Of a DNA stretch of 64,000 nt, positions 10,663 through 19,828 are shown in pieces. The notes below the pieces were generated by a model that did not search any database, was not told where the DNA came from, and was given only the letters and a program-made list of their open reading frames with translations. Positions within the stretch are counted from its first letter, which is position 1, and every line of letters begins with the position of its first letter. Origin of the DNA: Pseudomonadota bacterium (GTDB lineage Bacteria > Desulfobacterota > Desulfovibrionia > Desulfovibrionales > Desulfovibrionaceae); NCBI GenBank assembly GCA_018822105.1, contig JAHJLB010000014.1, forward strand, positions 124,001 to 188,000. The letters run 5' to 3'. The position numbers were made by a program, and so were the translations under genes.

Positions 10663-10730
10663 AGCCTCTCTATTTTTTACGCTGACAACCTGACAGCGGC
10701 ACGCCGCGCCAGGCAAGGAGGAAGAATCTC

Positions 10731-11021
10731 ATGGCTGAAGACAAAAAGAAGGCGAGCGTCTTTGACGGCGCCGTCATGACCGCTGACGGACTGTCCTTCA
10801 AGGGCGTCATCATGACCCCGGTGGTGGAGAACTGCACCGGCTGTGAACGCATCACCCAGTTTGAAGAGGTGTCCTACTGCCCCACCTACGCCCGACCGGC
10901 CACGAAGTGGACGCGCGGCATCTGCAACTTCGCCACCCACATCAAGGCCACGGTGGACAAGGAAGGCAAGATCAAGGTCAATCCCCTCAAGGCGTCCAAG
11001 CGCGCCGCCAGGGGCCGCTAG
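10731..11021 (+). CDS. PxxKW family cysteine-rich protein
   Basis: This 96-aa protein has four cysteines in 'ENCTGCERI', 'SYCPTYARPATKW' and 'GICNFATH'. The phrase 'RPATKW' is the motif that names the PxxKW cysteine-rich family of sulfate reducers. The function is unknown; metal or Fe-S binding by the cysteines is my inference. A strong AGGAGGAAG ribosome binding site, a consensus-like promoter and a clean terminator make it a single-gene transcript, probably well expressed. The N- and C-termini are lysine/arginine-rich. Confidence 0.85.
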   Translation: MAEDKKKASVFDGAVMTADGLSFKGVIMTPVVENCTGCERITQFEEVSYCPTYARPATKWTRGICNFATHIKATVDKEGKIKVNPLKASKRAARGR

Positions 11022-11035
11022 CCCGAAGACACGAC

Positions 11036-11061
11036 AAGGCGGGGGCGACCCCGCCTTTTTG
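11036..11061 (+). terminator. Terminator of the PxxKW gene
   Basis: The stem AAGGCGGGG / CCCCGCCTT, with a loop of four bases, is followed by TTTG TTT. It lies 15 bases after the PxxKW stop codon. Confidence 0.88.
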
Positions 11062-11108
11062 TTTCCTCATCCAGGCGAAAAACCTCATCCGTCACTACGG
11101 AGCCCACA

Positions 11109-12332
11109 ATGCTTGCCGAGATTCACCGGCACATCGAAGCCCAGTCCCAGACCGTCATCGACCTGCAGCGCGCCCTGGTGGGCATCCCGGCCCTCGGCCC
11201 CATGAACGGCGGGCCGGGCGAAAAGGACAAGACCGAATTCCTCAAGGGCTACCTTAAGGAAATGGGCTTTTCCACGGTGCGTGAGCTGCGCGCGCCGGAC
11301 CCGGCCGTGCCCTGCGGCTACCGCCCCAACCTGGCGGCCATTGTGCCGGGCCGAAACAGCGCCAAGACCCTCTGGATCATCTCGCACACGGACATCGTGC
11401 CCCCCGGCGACCTGGAACTCTGGGACAGCGACCCCTATGCGCTCAAGGTGGACGGCGACATCATCATCGGGCGCGGCGTGGAGGACAACCATCAGGGCAT
11501 CGTCTGCTCGCTGCTGGTGGCCAAGGCCCTCCTCGACCAGGGCCTGACCCCGCCCATGAACTACGGCGTGCTCCTGGTGGCCGACGAGGAAACCGGCAGC
11601 AAATACGGGCTGGATTATGTGGTCAGGCACCATGCCGAGCTTTTCGGCCCGGAGGACCTGTTCCTGGTGCCGGACTTCGGCGAGCCAAAGTCGGAGATGA
11701 TCGACATCGCCGAGAAGAGCATGCTCTGGCTCAAGGTGGTCGTTGAGGGCAAGCAGTGCCACGCCTCCACGCCCGAGGCAGGCATCAACAGCCTGCTGGC
11801 CGCCTCGGCCCTCATTGTGCAGATACCGAAGCTGCACCAGGTCTTCGACCGCCAGGACCCCCTGTTCAACCCGCCTCACTCCACGTTCCAGCCCACCAAG
11901 AAAGAGGCCAACGTGGAGAACATCAACACCATCCCCGGCCGCGACGTGTTCTACGTGGACTGCCGGGTCATGCCCGGCTACGACCTGGGCGAGGTGCTGG
12001 GCGCCATCAAGGGCTATGGCAGCCAGGTGGAGCGCGAGCACGGCGTGCGCATCAGCTACGAGTTCGTCCAGCGCGAGCAGGCCGCCCCGCCCACTCCGGC
12101 GGACAGCGAGGTCGTCACCAGGCTCGTGCGCAGCGTGCGGTCCGTGTTCGGCAACCAGCCGAGGCTCATGGGCATCGGCGGCGGCACCGTGGCCGCCTAC
12201 CTGCGCCGGGCCGGCCACAAGGCCGCCGTTTGGGGCACCCTCATGCACAACGCCCACCAGCCCAACGAGCGCTCCTCCATCGGCAACAGCATCAAGGACG
12301 CCAAGGTCATGGCGGCCATGCTCTTCGACTAG
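11109..12332 (+). CDS. M20 family metallo-hydrolase
   Basis: This is a 407-aa zinc-dependent hydrolase of the ArgE/DapE/PepD superfamily. Metal-binding motifs are '[12 protein letters not shown]', '[12 protein letters not shown]' and '[12 protein letters not shown]', with a later 'VPDFGEPKS'. The central lid domain ('[17 protein letters not shown]') and the C-terminal '[15 protein letters not shown]' and 'HNAHQPNE' complete the fold. The substrate cannot be assigned; succinyl-diaminopimelate, acyl-amino acids or a dipeptide are all possible. The ATG has GGAGCC upstream. The stop lies 16 bases before mnmG, so the two are likely co-transcribed. Confidence 0.88.
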   Translation: MLAEIHRHIEAQSQTVIDLQRALVGIPALGPMNGGPGEKDKTEFLKGYLKEMGFSTVRELRAPDPAVPCGYRPNLAAIVPGRNSAKTLWIISHTDIVPPGDLELWDSDPYALKVDGDIIIGRGVEDNHQGIVCSLLVAKALLDQGLTPPMNYGVLLVADEETGSKYGLDYVVRHHAELFGPEDLFLVPDFGEPKSEMIDIAEKSMLWLKVVVEGKQCHASTPEAGINSLLAASALIVQIPKLHQVFDRQDPLFNPPHSTFQPTKKEANVENINTIPGRDVFYVDCRVMPGYDLGEVLGAIKGYGSQVEREHGVRISYEFVQREQAAPPTPADSEVVTRLVRSVRSVFGNQPRLMGIGGGTVAAYLRRAGHKAAVWGTLMHNAHQPNERSSIGNSIKDAKVMAAMLFD

Positions 12333-12348
12333 CGCATCCGAGGCCTTC

Positions 12349-14262
12349 ATGCGACGCAGGCCAGAGCAGCCGGACATCCTTGACCTCGTCATCGTCGGGG
12401 CCGGGCACGCCGGGTGCGAGGCGGCCATGGCCGCCGCGCGCCTGGGCCTGACCACGGTGCTGCTCACGGTGAACATCGACCGCATCGGGCATTTGTCCTG
12501 CAACCCGGCCATCGGCGGCCTGGCCAAGGGCCACATGGTGCGGGAAATCGACGCCCTGGGCGGCCGGATGGGCCTCTGGGCCGATGCGGCGGGCATCCAG
12601 TTCCGCCAGCTGAACATGAGCAAGGGCCCGGCCGTGCGCTCCACCCGCGCCCAGATCGACCGGGCCGAATACCTGCGCGTGGTCCAGCGCGACCTCTTCG
12701 CCCAAGATAACCTGTGGATCCACCAGGACATGGCCGAGGGCCTGCTCACGGAGCAGGGCCGCGCAGCGGGCGTGCGCACGCGCCTGGGCCAGGAGTTCCG
12801 CGCACGCAGCGTGCTGCTCACCACAGGCACCTTCCTCTCCGGCCTCCTCCACATCGGCCTGACCCATTTCCCCGGAGGCCGCCTGGGCGATCCCGCATCC
12901 ACGGGCCTTTCGCCCTGCCTGCGCGGCCTGGGCTTCGAGCTGGGACGCCTCAAGACCGGCACCCCGCCGCGCCTGCTCAAGTCGAGCATCGACTTTTCGG
13001 TGATGGAGGAACAGCGGGGCGACGACCCGCCCAGGCCCTTCAGCTTCATGAACCGCGCCGTGCCCCTGCCCCAGGTGCCCTGCCACCTGACCTACACCAA
13101 CGCCGCCACGCACGCGGCCATCCGCAGCGGGTTCGGGCGCTCCCCGCTCTATTCCGGCGTCATCCAGGGAACAGGGGCGCGCTACTGCCCCTCGGTGGAG
13201 GACAAGGTGGCCCGCTTCCCGGACAAGGAGCGGCACCAGATCTTCATCGAGCCCGAGGGCCTGGACAGCCCGGAGGTCTACCCCAACGGCATCTCCACCA
13301 GCCTGCCCCTGGACATCCAGAAGCTTCTCCTGACCACGGTGCCCGGCCTGGAGCAGGCCCTCATCGTGCGGCCCGGCTACGCCATAGAATACGACTATGC
13401 GCCGCCCACGCAGCTTTTGCCCACCCTGGAGTCCAAGCCCGTGCCGGGACTGTATCTGGCCGGCCAGATCAACGGCACCTCGGGCTATGAGGAGGCCGCC
13501 GCCCAGGGCCTCTGGGCCGCCCTGAACGTCTTCTGCGCCCTGCGCGGCCGGCCGCCGTTCCTTCTGCGCCGCGACGAGGCCTACATGGCCGTGCTGGTGA
13601 ATGACCTGGTGACGCGCGGCACCAGCGAGCCGTACCGCATGTTCACCTCCCGCGCCGAACACCGGCTGCTCCTGCGCGAGGGCAACGCCGACCAGCGCCT
13701 GACGGCCATTGGCCGGGAGCTGGGCCTGGTGGACGGGCTCCGGTTCGACCAGTTCCAGGCCAGGCAGCAGAGCCTTGCGTCCGTTCTCGAGGCCTTTGAC
13801 GGCATCCGCCTGCGTCCCGACGCCCCCACCCGCGAGATCCTCACCCGCCTGGGTGCGGCCATCCCCGGCAAGTCCGTGACCCTGGCCGCCCTGCTGCGCC
13901 AGCCCCAGCTGCGCATCGCAGACCTGGCCGTGTTCTGGCCGGACATGCGCCAGGTGGACCCGGTGGTGCTGGAAGAGGCCGAGACGCGCATCCGCTACGC
14001 CAGCTACCTGGAGCGCGAGGCCGAGCTCGTGGAGCGCAGCCGCGGACTGGAAGGCACGCAGTTGCCGCCGGACATGGACTATGCCCTGGTCTTTGGCCTG
14101 ACGCGCGAAGCCCGGGAGAAATTCGCCCGCGTCCGCCCGGCCACCCTCGGCCAGGCAGGCCGAATCCCCGGCATCACCCCGGCGGCCGTAACCTGCCTGG
14201 AGATCCAGCTGCGCAAGCTCGGCCTGCTTTCCCGGGCATGCCCTCCGGGCCTGCAGCCTTGA
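12349..14262 (+). CDS. mnmG: tRNA U34 carboxymethylaminomethyl synthesis enzyme MnmG
   Basis: With MnmE this modifies the wobble uridine of several tRNAs. The FAD-binding N-terminus '[22 protein letters not shown]' and family motifs '[23 protein letters not shown]', 'RSTRAQIDR', '[12 protein letters not shown]' and '[11 protein letters not shown]' are clear. Conserved 'YCPSVEDKV', '[15 protein letters not shown]' and the C-terminal '[15 protein letters not shown]' follow. I start at ATG 12349 with GAGG upstream, giving 637 aa. The track's much longer ORF is a frame extension through the preceding gene. Confidence 0.96.
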   Translation: MRRRPEQPDILDLVIVGAGHAGCEAAMAAARLGLTTVLLTVNIDRIGHLSCNPAIGGLAKGHMVREIDALGGRMGLWADAAGIQFRQLNMSKGPAVRSTRAQIDRAEYLRVVQRDLFAQDNLWIHQDMAEGLLTEQGRAAGVRTRLGQEFRARSVLLTTGTFLSGLLHIGLTHFPGGRLGDPASTGLSPCLRGLGFELGRLKTGTPPRLLKSSIDFSVMEEQRGDDPPRPFSFMNRAVPLPQVPCHLTYTNAATHAAIRSGFGRSPLYSGVIQGTGARYCPSVEDKVARFPDKERHQIFIEPEGLDSPEVYPNGISTSLPLDIQKLLLTTVPGLEQALIVRPGYAIEYDYAPPTQLLPTLESKPVPGLYLAGQINGTSGYEEAAAQGLWAALNVFCALRGRPPFLLRRDEAYMAVLVNDLVTRGTSEPYRMFTSRAEHRLLLREGNADQRLTAIGRELGLVDGLRFDQFQARQQSLASVLEAFDGIRLRPDAPTREILTRLGAAIPGKSVTLAALLRQPQLRIADLAVFWPDMRQVDPVVLEEAETRIRYASYLEREAELVERSRGLEGTQLPPDMDYALVFGLTREAREKFARVRPATLGQAGRIPGITPAAVTCLEIQLRKLGLLSRACPPGLQP

Positions 14263-14347
14263 CATTGCTTCTTCCGCGAAATATCTTAAATTCTTGCACG
14301 ACATTCAGTGCCTGACCAAGGCCGCCCTTTCCCCAGGAGCACATACA

Positions 14348-15163
14348 TTGGACGAAGGCTCAACAGGCAATATTCTCACGGCAATCCGCAACCTCTTCCG
14401 AAAATCCGACACGCCCCTTGAGGAATGCCTACGGGAGGCCCTGGAAGAGGGCGACATCCCCCTTGACGACATCCGCATCCTGAACAACGTTTTGGAGCTG
14501 GAGAACAAGCACGCCAGCGAGGTCATGGTGCCCAGGCCGGACATGGTCTGCATCGAGCTTGACGACACCCTGGCGCAGGCCGCGGAACTCATCGTCCAGC
14601 ACGGGCATTCGCGCATCCCTGTCTACCGCGAGAACCGCGACCACATCGTGGGCGTGCTGCACGCCAAGGACATCGTCGGCCCGCTTTTGCTGCCGCAGAG
14701 CGGCCACCCTGCCCTGTCGAGCCTCATCCGGCCCACCTACTACGTGCCGGAGACCACCAACCTGAAGGTCATCCTGCACGACATGCAGTCCCGCAAGAGC
14801 CACCTGGCCATCGTCACCGACGAGTACGGCGGCACGGCGGGCATGCTGACCCTGGAGAACGTGCTGGAGGAGATCGTGGGCGAGATCGGCGACGAGCACG
14901 ACGCCCTGCGGCCCGAGGACGTGCAGGTGCTGCCCGACGGCAGCCAGCTCGTCTCCGGGCGGCTGACCCTGGACGAGATCAATGAGCGCTTCGGCCTGGA
15001 GCTGGCCTCGGAGCAGGTGGAGACCATCGGCGGCCACATCTGCGAGATCGCGGGGAGCATTCCGGCCCAGGGATACTCCATTGTCCTCGGCCCGTGGCGC
15101 TTCCTGGTGCATGAGGCCGACCCCAAGCACATCGAGACCCTGCGCGTGGAGCGCGCGGAATAG
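14348..15163 (+). CDS. CorC/hemolysin-type CBS domain protein (YbeX family)
   Basis: This cytosolic protein has two CBS domains ('ASEVMVPRPDMVCIELDD', 'IPVYRENRDHIVGVLHAKDI', 'LAIVTDEYGGTAGMLTLENV') and a C-terminal CorC_HlyC domain ('VETIGGHICEIAGSIPAQGY'). Relatives are linked to magnesium/cobalt resistance. I prefer TTG 14348, because AGGAG lies eight bases before it (271 aa); the track start, also a TTG, has no ribosome binding site. It sits eight bases before lnt, matching the ybeX-lnt order of many Proteobacteria. Confidence 0.88.
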   Translation: MDEGSTGNILTAIRNLFRKSDTPLEECLREALEEGDIPLDDIRILNNVLELENKHASEVMVPRPDMVCIELDDTLAQAAELIVQHGHSRIPVYRENRDHIVGVLHAKDIVGPLLLPQSGHPALSSLIRPTYYVPETTNLKVILHDMQSRKSHLAIVTDEYGGTAGMLTLENVLEEIVGEIGDEHDALRPEDVQVLPDGSQLVSGRLTLDEINERFGLELASEQVETIGGHICEIAGSIPAQGYSIVLGPWRFLVHEADPKHIETLRVERAE

Positions 15164-15170
15164 GACCGCC

Positions 15171-16694
15171 ATGCGACCGCGCTATCTCTTCATCCTGGCC
15201 ACGGCGGTGGGCACCTGGCTGGGCCATGCTAACCCGCTGGTGCAGTTGCCCCTGGCGGCCCTGCTCCTTCCCGCCGGGCTGATGGTCCTGGGCCAGGCCG
15301 CAACCGTCCCGGGCGTGGCCTTCCGCCAGGCCTGGCTGGCGGGCTCCCTGGCCGCCCTGGGCTGCCTCTACTGGGTATACTGGCCCGTGCAGCACTTCGG
15401 CGGGGTCCACTGGCTCCTGGCCGCGCCCGTGCCGGTGCTGCTCAGCCTGGCCATGGGCGCGTATTTCGGCCTCTTCGGCTTGGCCGCGCACTATTCCGCC
15501 CGCCGCCTGAGCCCCTTGCAAAGCCTGATCTTCCTCGGCCTGTGCTGGTCGCTCATGGAAATGGCCGTGGCCACCTTTTTTTCCGGATTCCCCTGGCTGA
15601 CCTTGAGCGCCGCCTTCGTGCCCTGGACCATCGTTGTGCTGCCCGCGGCCGACATCGGGGCCTACGGCCTGTCCGGGGTGCTAGCGGTCATCGCCTGCGG
15701 GGCCGTGCACAGCCGCGGCTCCCGCTCCTGCGCCGTTGCGAGCGCCTCCGCGGTTGTTCTTGTCCTGGGCCTGGGGCTCCTGCATCTGCGCGCCTACGCC
15801 GAGGACAGCCCGCCGCGCACCGTGGCCGTGGTCCAGGGCAACATCGACCAGAGCCTCAAGTGGGACCCCGCCTACCAGCAGACCACGGTCTCCACCTACG
15901 TGGATCTGAGCCGCAAGGTCCTGGCCACGGCCCGGCCGGAGCTCATCGTCTGGCCCGAGACCTCCATGCCCTTCTATTTCCAGGACGATTCCCCGCTGCG
16001 CAAGCCCGTGCTGGACTTCGTCAGCAGCACCAACGCCACCCTGCTTCTCGGCGCCCCGGCCTACTCGCGCCAGTTGGGCGACGCCTTCACCCTGTTCAAC
16101 CGCGCCTTCCTGCTGGGCGGCGCTGGCGTGGCCCCGGACTGGTACGACAAGGAGCACCTGGTGCCCTTTGGCGAATACATGCCCCTGCCGAGCTGGCTGC
16201 CCCTGGAGAAGCTCGTCAACGGCGTGGGCGACTTCGTGCCCGGGCGCGACCAGAAGGCCATCCGCAGCGGCGACCTGGCCCTGGGGGTGCTGATCTGCTA
16301 TGAGGCCATCTTCCCTGGCCTGGCCCAGGAGCGCGTGTCCCAGGGCGCGAACATCATCGTCATCCTTAGCAACGACGCATGGTTCGGTGCCACCTCCGCG
16401 CCCATGCAGCACCTGAACCTCACCGCCCTCCGGGCCATTGAGCAGGGACGCTGGATCGTGCGCAGCACCAACACCGGCATCTCGGCCTTCATCGACCCCC
16501 TGGGCCGCGTGCAGCGCGCCGGACCGCAGTTCGAGGCCCTGGCCGCGGCCGGGCGGGTCTATCCCAGGACGCGGACCACCCTGTTCCACACACTCTATGG
16601 CCCGCTGCTCCTTGGCGCGGGCGTGCTGGCCGCCCTGTTCGCGGCCCTGTTCATCCTGGGCGGCAGATCAGCCCGCCCCGGCAACCAGATCTGA
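15171..16694 (+). CDS. lnt: Apolipoprotein N-acyltransferase
   Basis: This inner-membrane enzyme adds the third acyl chain to lipoproteins. The first half has several membrane segments. The second half is a nitrilase domain with the catalytic Glu in 'LIVWPETSMPF', Lys in 'YDKEHLVPFGEYMPL', and Cys in 'GVLICYEAIFPGL', followed by 'NDAWFGATSAPMQHL' and a final membrane helix. I start at ATG 15171 (MRPRYLFILAT), giving 507 aa. It lies directly after the CorC gene and 19 bases before prfB. Its substrates would include the two lipoproteins predicted here (BamD and the gene at 63 kb). Confidence 0.95.
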   Translation: MRPRYLFILATAVGTWLGHANPLVQLPLAALLLPAGLMVLGQAATVPGVAFRQAWLAGSLAALGCLYWVYWPVQHFGGVHWLLAAPVPVLLSLAMGAYFGLFGLAAHYSARRLSPLQSLIFLGLCWSLMEMAVATFFSGFPWLTLSAAFVPWTIVVLPAADIGAYGLSGVLAVIACGAVHSRGSRSCAVASASAVVLVLGLGLLHLRAYAEDSPPRTVAVVQGNIDQSLKWDPAYQQTTVSTYVDLSRKVLATARPELIVWPETSMPFYFQDDSPLRKPVLDFVSSTNATLLLGAPAYSRQLGDAFTLFNRAFLLGGAGVAPDWYDKEHLVPFGEYMPLPSWLPLEKLVNGVGDFVPGRDQKAIRSGDLALGVLICYEAIFPGLAQERVSQGANIIVILSNDAWFGATSAPMQHLNLTALRAIEQGRWIVRSTNTGISAFIDPLGRVQRAGPQFEALAAAGRVYPRTRTTLFHTLYGPLLLGAGVLAALFAALFILGGRSARPGNQI

Positions 16695-16713
16695 CCAACG
16701 AGACAACCATCCC

Positions 16714-17839
16714 ATGCTGCAATACGCCGACCTGAACACCCACGGCCAGGCCCTGCTGGCACAGTTCGAAACCCTCTGGGGGCGCCTTTGACTATGCCGA
16801 GACCAAGGAGCGCCTGCGCGAGATAGAAAGCGAGCTTTCCAAGCCCGGCGCCTGGGACAGGCCCGAACTCCTGACCCCCGCGCTGCGGGAGAAAAGCGCC
16901 CTGGAGTTCCGGCTCGGCATGTACGACGGCCTGACCCAGGCCAAGGCCGACGTGGACGTCTGGCTGGAGCTCGCCCAGGAGGATCAGGGCCAGGACGCCA
17001 TGGAGGCCCTGCGCGAGCATCTGGGCATCTTCCAGGCCAGGCTCGACGAGACGGAGCTGTGCATCCTGCTCTCCGGCCCGGACGACGACACCGCGGCCAT
17101 CCTGGAGATACACCCCGGGGCCGGCGGCGTGGACGCCCAGGACTGGGCCGAGATGCTTCTGCGCATGTACCTGCGCTGGACCGAGGCCAGGGGCTTCCAG
17201 TCCCTGGAGATGGACCGGCTCTACGGCGAGGAGGCGGGCATCAAGAGCGTCACCCTGCAGATCACCGGGCCTTACGCGTACGGCCTGCTCAAGGGCGAGG
17301 CGGGCATCCACCGCCTGATCCGCATCTCGCCCTTCGACGCCTCGGGCCGCAGGCACACGGCCTTTGCCTCGGTGGATGTGTATCCGGACATCGATACGAA
17401 CATCGAGATCGACGTCAAGGAGGAGGACCTGCGCATCGACGTGTTCCGCGCCAGCGGCCCTGGCGGCCAGCACGTGAACCGCACCAATTCCGCGGTGCGC
17501 ATCACCCACAACCCCTCCGGCATCGTGGTCCAGTGCCAGAACGAGAAGTCCCAGCTCAAGAACAAGCAGCTGGCCATGAAGATCCTCAAGGCCCGGCTCT
17601 ACGAGCGTGAGCTGAAGGAGCTTGAGGCCACCAAAAAGGCCGACTACGCCAGCAAGGACGCCATCGCCTTTGGCAGCCAGATCCGCACCTACACCCTGCA
17701 GCCATACCGCCTGGTCAAGGACCACCGCTCCGGGTTTGAGAGCAGCAGTGTGGAGGCCGTGCTCGACGGGCGGCTCGATGAATTCCTGCGCGCAACCCTG
17801 CTCCACTGCCATGCCGAAAAGAAATCCGCGCAATCCTGA
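16714..17839 (+). CDS. prfB: Peptide chain release factor 2, programmed +1 frameshift
   Basis: RF2 ends translation at UGA and UAA. The first 25 codons (MLQYADLN...LWGRL) end at an in-frame TGA; reading resumes in +1 after CTT as 'DYAETKERLREI'. The shift site is TGGGGGCGCCTTTGAC, matching the known autoregulatory prfB site (internal Shine-Dalgarno, CUU slip, UGA stop). The joined product is 374 aa: codons 16714-16788, skip 16789, then 16790-17839. The GGQ motif is in 'RASGPGGQHVNRTNSAVRI', and the stop-recognition region is near 'SPFDASGRRHTAFASV'. Cellular RF2 level sets frameshift efficiency, a known feedback loop. Confidence 0.96.
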
Positions 17840-17897
17840 AGCCGCGCCGCTGCTGGACGAGCTCCGCAGCATCGAGGCCTGTTCCCCGGAGGAACCT

Positions 17898-18620
17898 GTG
17901 AACGACGCCGCTTCAATATGCCTGCTGCGGGTGGTGGCAGGCCTGGACGGCCCCACCTGGATGGGCCTGAGCGCTGATCATGGCCTGGAGCACTGGTGCG
18001 CGGTTCCGCTCAGCGCACCCCCGCCCAGGGCCGAGGTGCTGGCCCAGGCCCTGGCCCAGGTGGCGGCGAGTTCCGCCGCCGCGGACCTGCGCACCACCCT
18101 GCGCACGGAGATCGACCGCTCACGCACCTGCCGCGTGCCCCTTGCCCTGGCCCTCATCCAGCCCGACGCAGCCCCGCCCGAAGGCCAAAGGACCAGCTCT
18201 TCCGCGCGGCACACACTGCTGGAGCTGGCCCTGGGCCTCAAGCGCAGCTTCGACCATGCGTCCCACCTGGAGGGCGAGCGTCTGGCGCTCATCTTCTCCG
18301 GAGCGTCCTTGGCCGAGGCCGAACGCATGGTCGGGACCATTCTGCGGCGCATCCGCTCCCAGGCCGATCCAGGCGGCTCCAGCGCCGACGGCTCGCTGCT
18401 CTGTTCCGCCGGCCTTGCCGGCTACGGCGGCAGCGTCGAGTTCACCCCGGAGGACCTGCTCAGGCGCGCCGGGCAGGCCCTGGACAATGCCCGCGACCTG
18501 GGCGGCAACCGCCTTGAGGTCGCCCCCTCGGCGGACGAAGGCATGGCCCCGAGGGACACCCTGGTGCGCGCGAGCGAAAAGCATTTCCTCTTCACCGGTA
18601 ATAAGACGGGGGGCATATGA
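17898..18620 (+). CDS. Degenerate GGDEF-like protein, unknown function
   Basis: This protein resembles a diguanylate cyclase domain without catalytic residues. 'TTLRTEIDRSRTCRVPLALALI' looks like the first GGDEF strands, but the GGDEF position reads 'HLEGERLALIFSG'. The end 'LLRRAGQALDNARDLGGNRLEV' matches the typical C-terminal helix (A-x-ALY-x-AK-x-GxNR). It is unlikely to make c-di-GMP; a binding or structural role is inferred. I prefer GTG 17898 with GGAGG five bases upstream (240 aa); ATG 17811, overlapping prfB, would give 269 aa. Its stop overlaps the ATPase gene as ATGA, so the products probably work together. Confidence 0.7.
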   Translation: MNDAASICLLRVVAGLDGPTWMGLSADHGLEHWCAVPLSAPPPRAEVLAQALAQVAASSAAADLRTTLRTEIDRSRTCRVPLALALIQPDAAPPEGQRTSSSARHTLLELALGLKRSFDHASHLEGERLALIFSGASLAEAERMVGTILRRIRSQADPGGSSADGSLLCSAGLAGYGGSVEFTPEDLLRRAGQALDNARDLGGNRLEVAPSADEGMAPRDTLVRASEKHFLFTGNKTGGI

Positions 18621-19450
18621 GCGCCGTCAACCCAGGCAGCACTGTCAGCCTGTGCATCATGAGCGGCAAGGGCGGGGTGGGCAAGACCAACCTGGCCCTG
18701 AACCTGGGCCTCACGCTGCGCGACATGGGGCACCGCCTTCTGCTCATGGACTGCGACCTGGGCCTGGGCAACCTGGACGTGCTCCTGGGCCTGACCCCGG
18801 AGAAGAACCTGCAGGACATCCTGGGCGGCGAGGTCAAGCCCGAGGATGTGGTCCTTGCCGTGGAGGACGGCCTGGACATTCTGCCGGCCGCCAGCGGGGT
18901 TCCGGAGCTGGTGGAGATGGACCAGAACCAGCGCGACAGCCTCTTCGAGCAGCTGGCCGGGCTGGTGGCGGGCTACGACTTCCTGCTCATGGACCTGGGC
19001 GCCGGCATCAGCTCCACGGTGCTCGCCCTGGCGCGCATGGCGCAGATGCGCATCGTGCTGGTGACCCCGGAGCCCACGTCGCTCACCGACGGCTACGCCA
19101 TCATCAAGGTCCTGAACGCCAAGTTCGGCGTGCGGGACTTCTGCGTGGTGGTGAACCAGGCCTCAGCCGAGGAATCCCGCGAAACATTCCAACGCCTGAA
19201 CATGGCCTGCAAGAATTTTCTCGGTTTCGAGCTGCTGCACCTTGGGCACGTGCGTCTGGACCGCACCCTCACCCAGGCTGTGATCCACCAGACCCCGCTG
19301 GCCAGGTTTGCTCCGGAATGCCCGGCCAGCGTCGACATACGCGTTCTGGCCGGGCGCATCGCCCGCTACCGGAGCGAGAACCTGGAGACCATCGCCGCCC
19401 GCCGGGCGCTCAAAGAATTTCTTCCCGGCGCAACCGCACGAAACACTTGA
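18617..19450 (+). CDS. MinD/FlhG-family ATPase
   Basis: This is a 277-aa P-loop ATPase of the deviant Walker A (MinD/ParA) type: 'CIMSGKGGVGKTNLALNLGL', 'LLLMDCDLGLGNLDVLLGL', 'DFLLMDLGAGISSTVL' and 'VTPEPTSLTDGYAIIKVL'. These features are closest to FlhG/YlxH, which places flagella. A canonical FlhF or flagellar neighbour is absent here, so the exact role is open. It is translationally coupled to the degenerate GGDEF gene. A membrane-targeting helix is not obvious at the C-terminus. Confidence 0.85.
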   Translation: MSAVNPGSTVSLCIMSGKGGVGKTNLALNLGLTLRDMGHRLLLMDCDLGLGNLDVLLGLTPEKNLQDILGGEVKPEDVVLAVEDGLDILPAASGVPELVEMDQNQRDSLFEQLAGLVAGYDFLLMDLGAGISSTVLALARMAQMRIVLVTPEPTSLTDGYAIIKVLNAKFGVRDFCVVVNQASAEESRETFQRLNMACKNFLGFELLHLGHVRLDRTLTQAVIHQTPLARFAPECPASVDIRVLAGRIARYRSENLETIAARRALKEFLPGATARNT

Positions 19451-19551
19451 CGGAATGGCTGGATTTTCGGCATACGAAAAGTATACGTGAGGAGTCCTGC
19501 GCAATCGGCGCTTGAAAAGGACCACCCAACAGGCCAACAAACGGAGCGGAC

Positions 19552-19827
19552 ATGAACAAGAGCGAGCTCATCAAGGCGCTAGCGGAAAAGAAAAACCTGC
19601 ATGTCGACGACGCCACCAAGATTGTTGGAGCTTTCTTCGACTCCATCAAGGACGCCCTTGTGGCCGGCGACAGGGTGGAGGTTCGCGGCTTTGGCAGCTT
19701 CAAGGTCAAGGACTACAACGGCTACACCGGCCGCAACCCCAAGACGGGCACCGTGGTCCAGGTGCAGTCCAAGCGCCTGCCCTTCTTCCGTCCGGGAAAA
19801 GAACTGAAGGAATTCATCAACGACTGA
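19552..19827 (+). CDS. HU/IHF-type DNA-binding protein
   Basis: This 91-aa protein has the HU fold: 'MNKSELIKALAEKKNLHVDDATKIV', 'VEVRGFGSFKVKDYNGYTGRNPKTG' and 'LPFFRPGKELKEFIND'. The 'GRNPKTG' arm tip includes the intercalating proline. It is more divergent than the HU at 7.9 kb and could be an IHF-like or specialised HU protein. Its stop is one base before the selenoprotein ATG, so the two are probably co-transcribed. Confidence 0.92.
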   Translation: MNKSELIKALAEKKNLHVDDATKIVGAFFDSIKDALVAGDRVEVRGFGSFKVKDYNGYTGRNPKTGTVVQVQSKRLPFFRPGKELKEFIND

Positions 19828-19828
19828 C

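Noticed and set aside
12307-14304. 665-aa minus-strand ORF
   Set aside because: It is antisense to mnmG and shows no domain, ribosome binding site or conserved motif.
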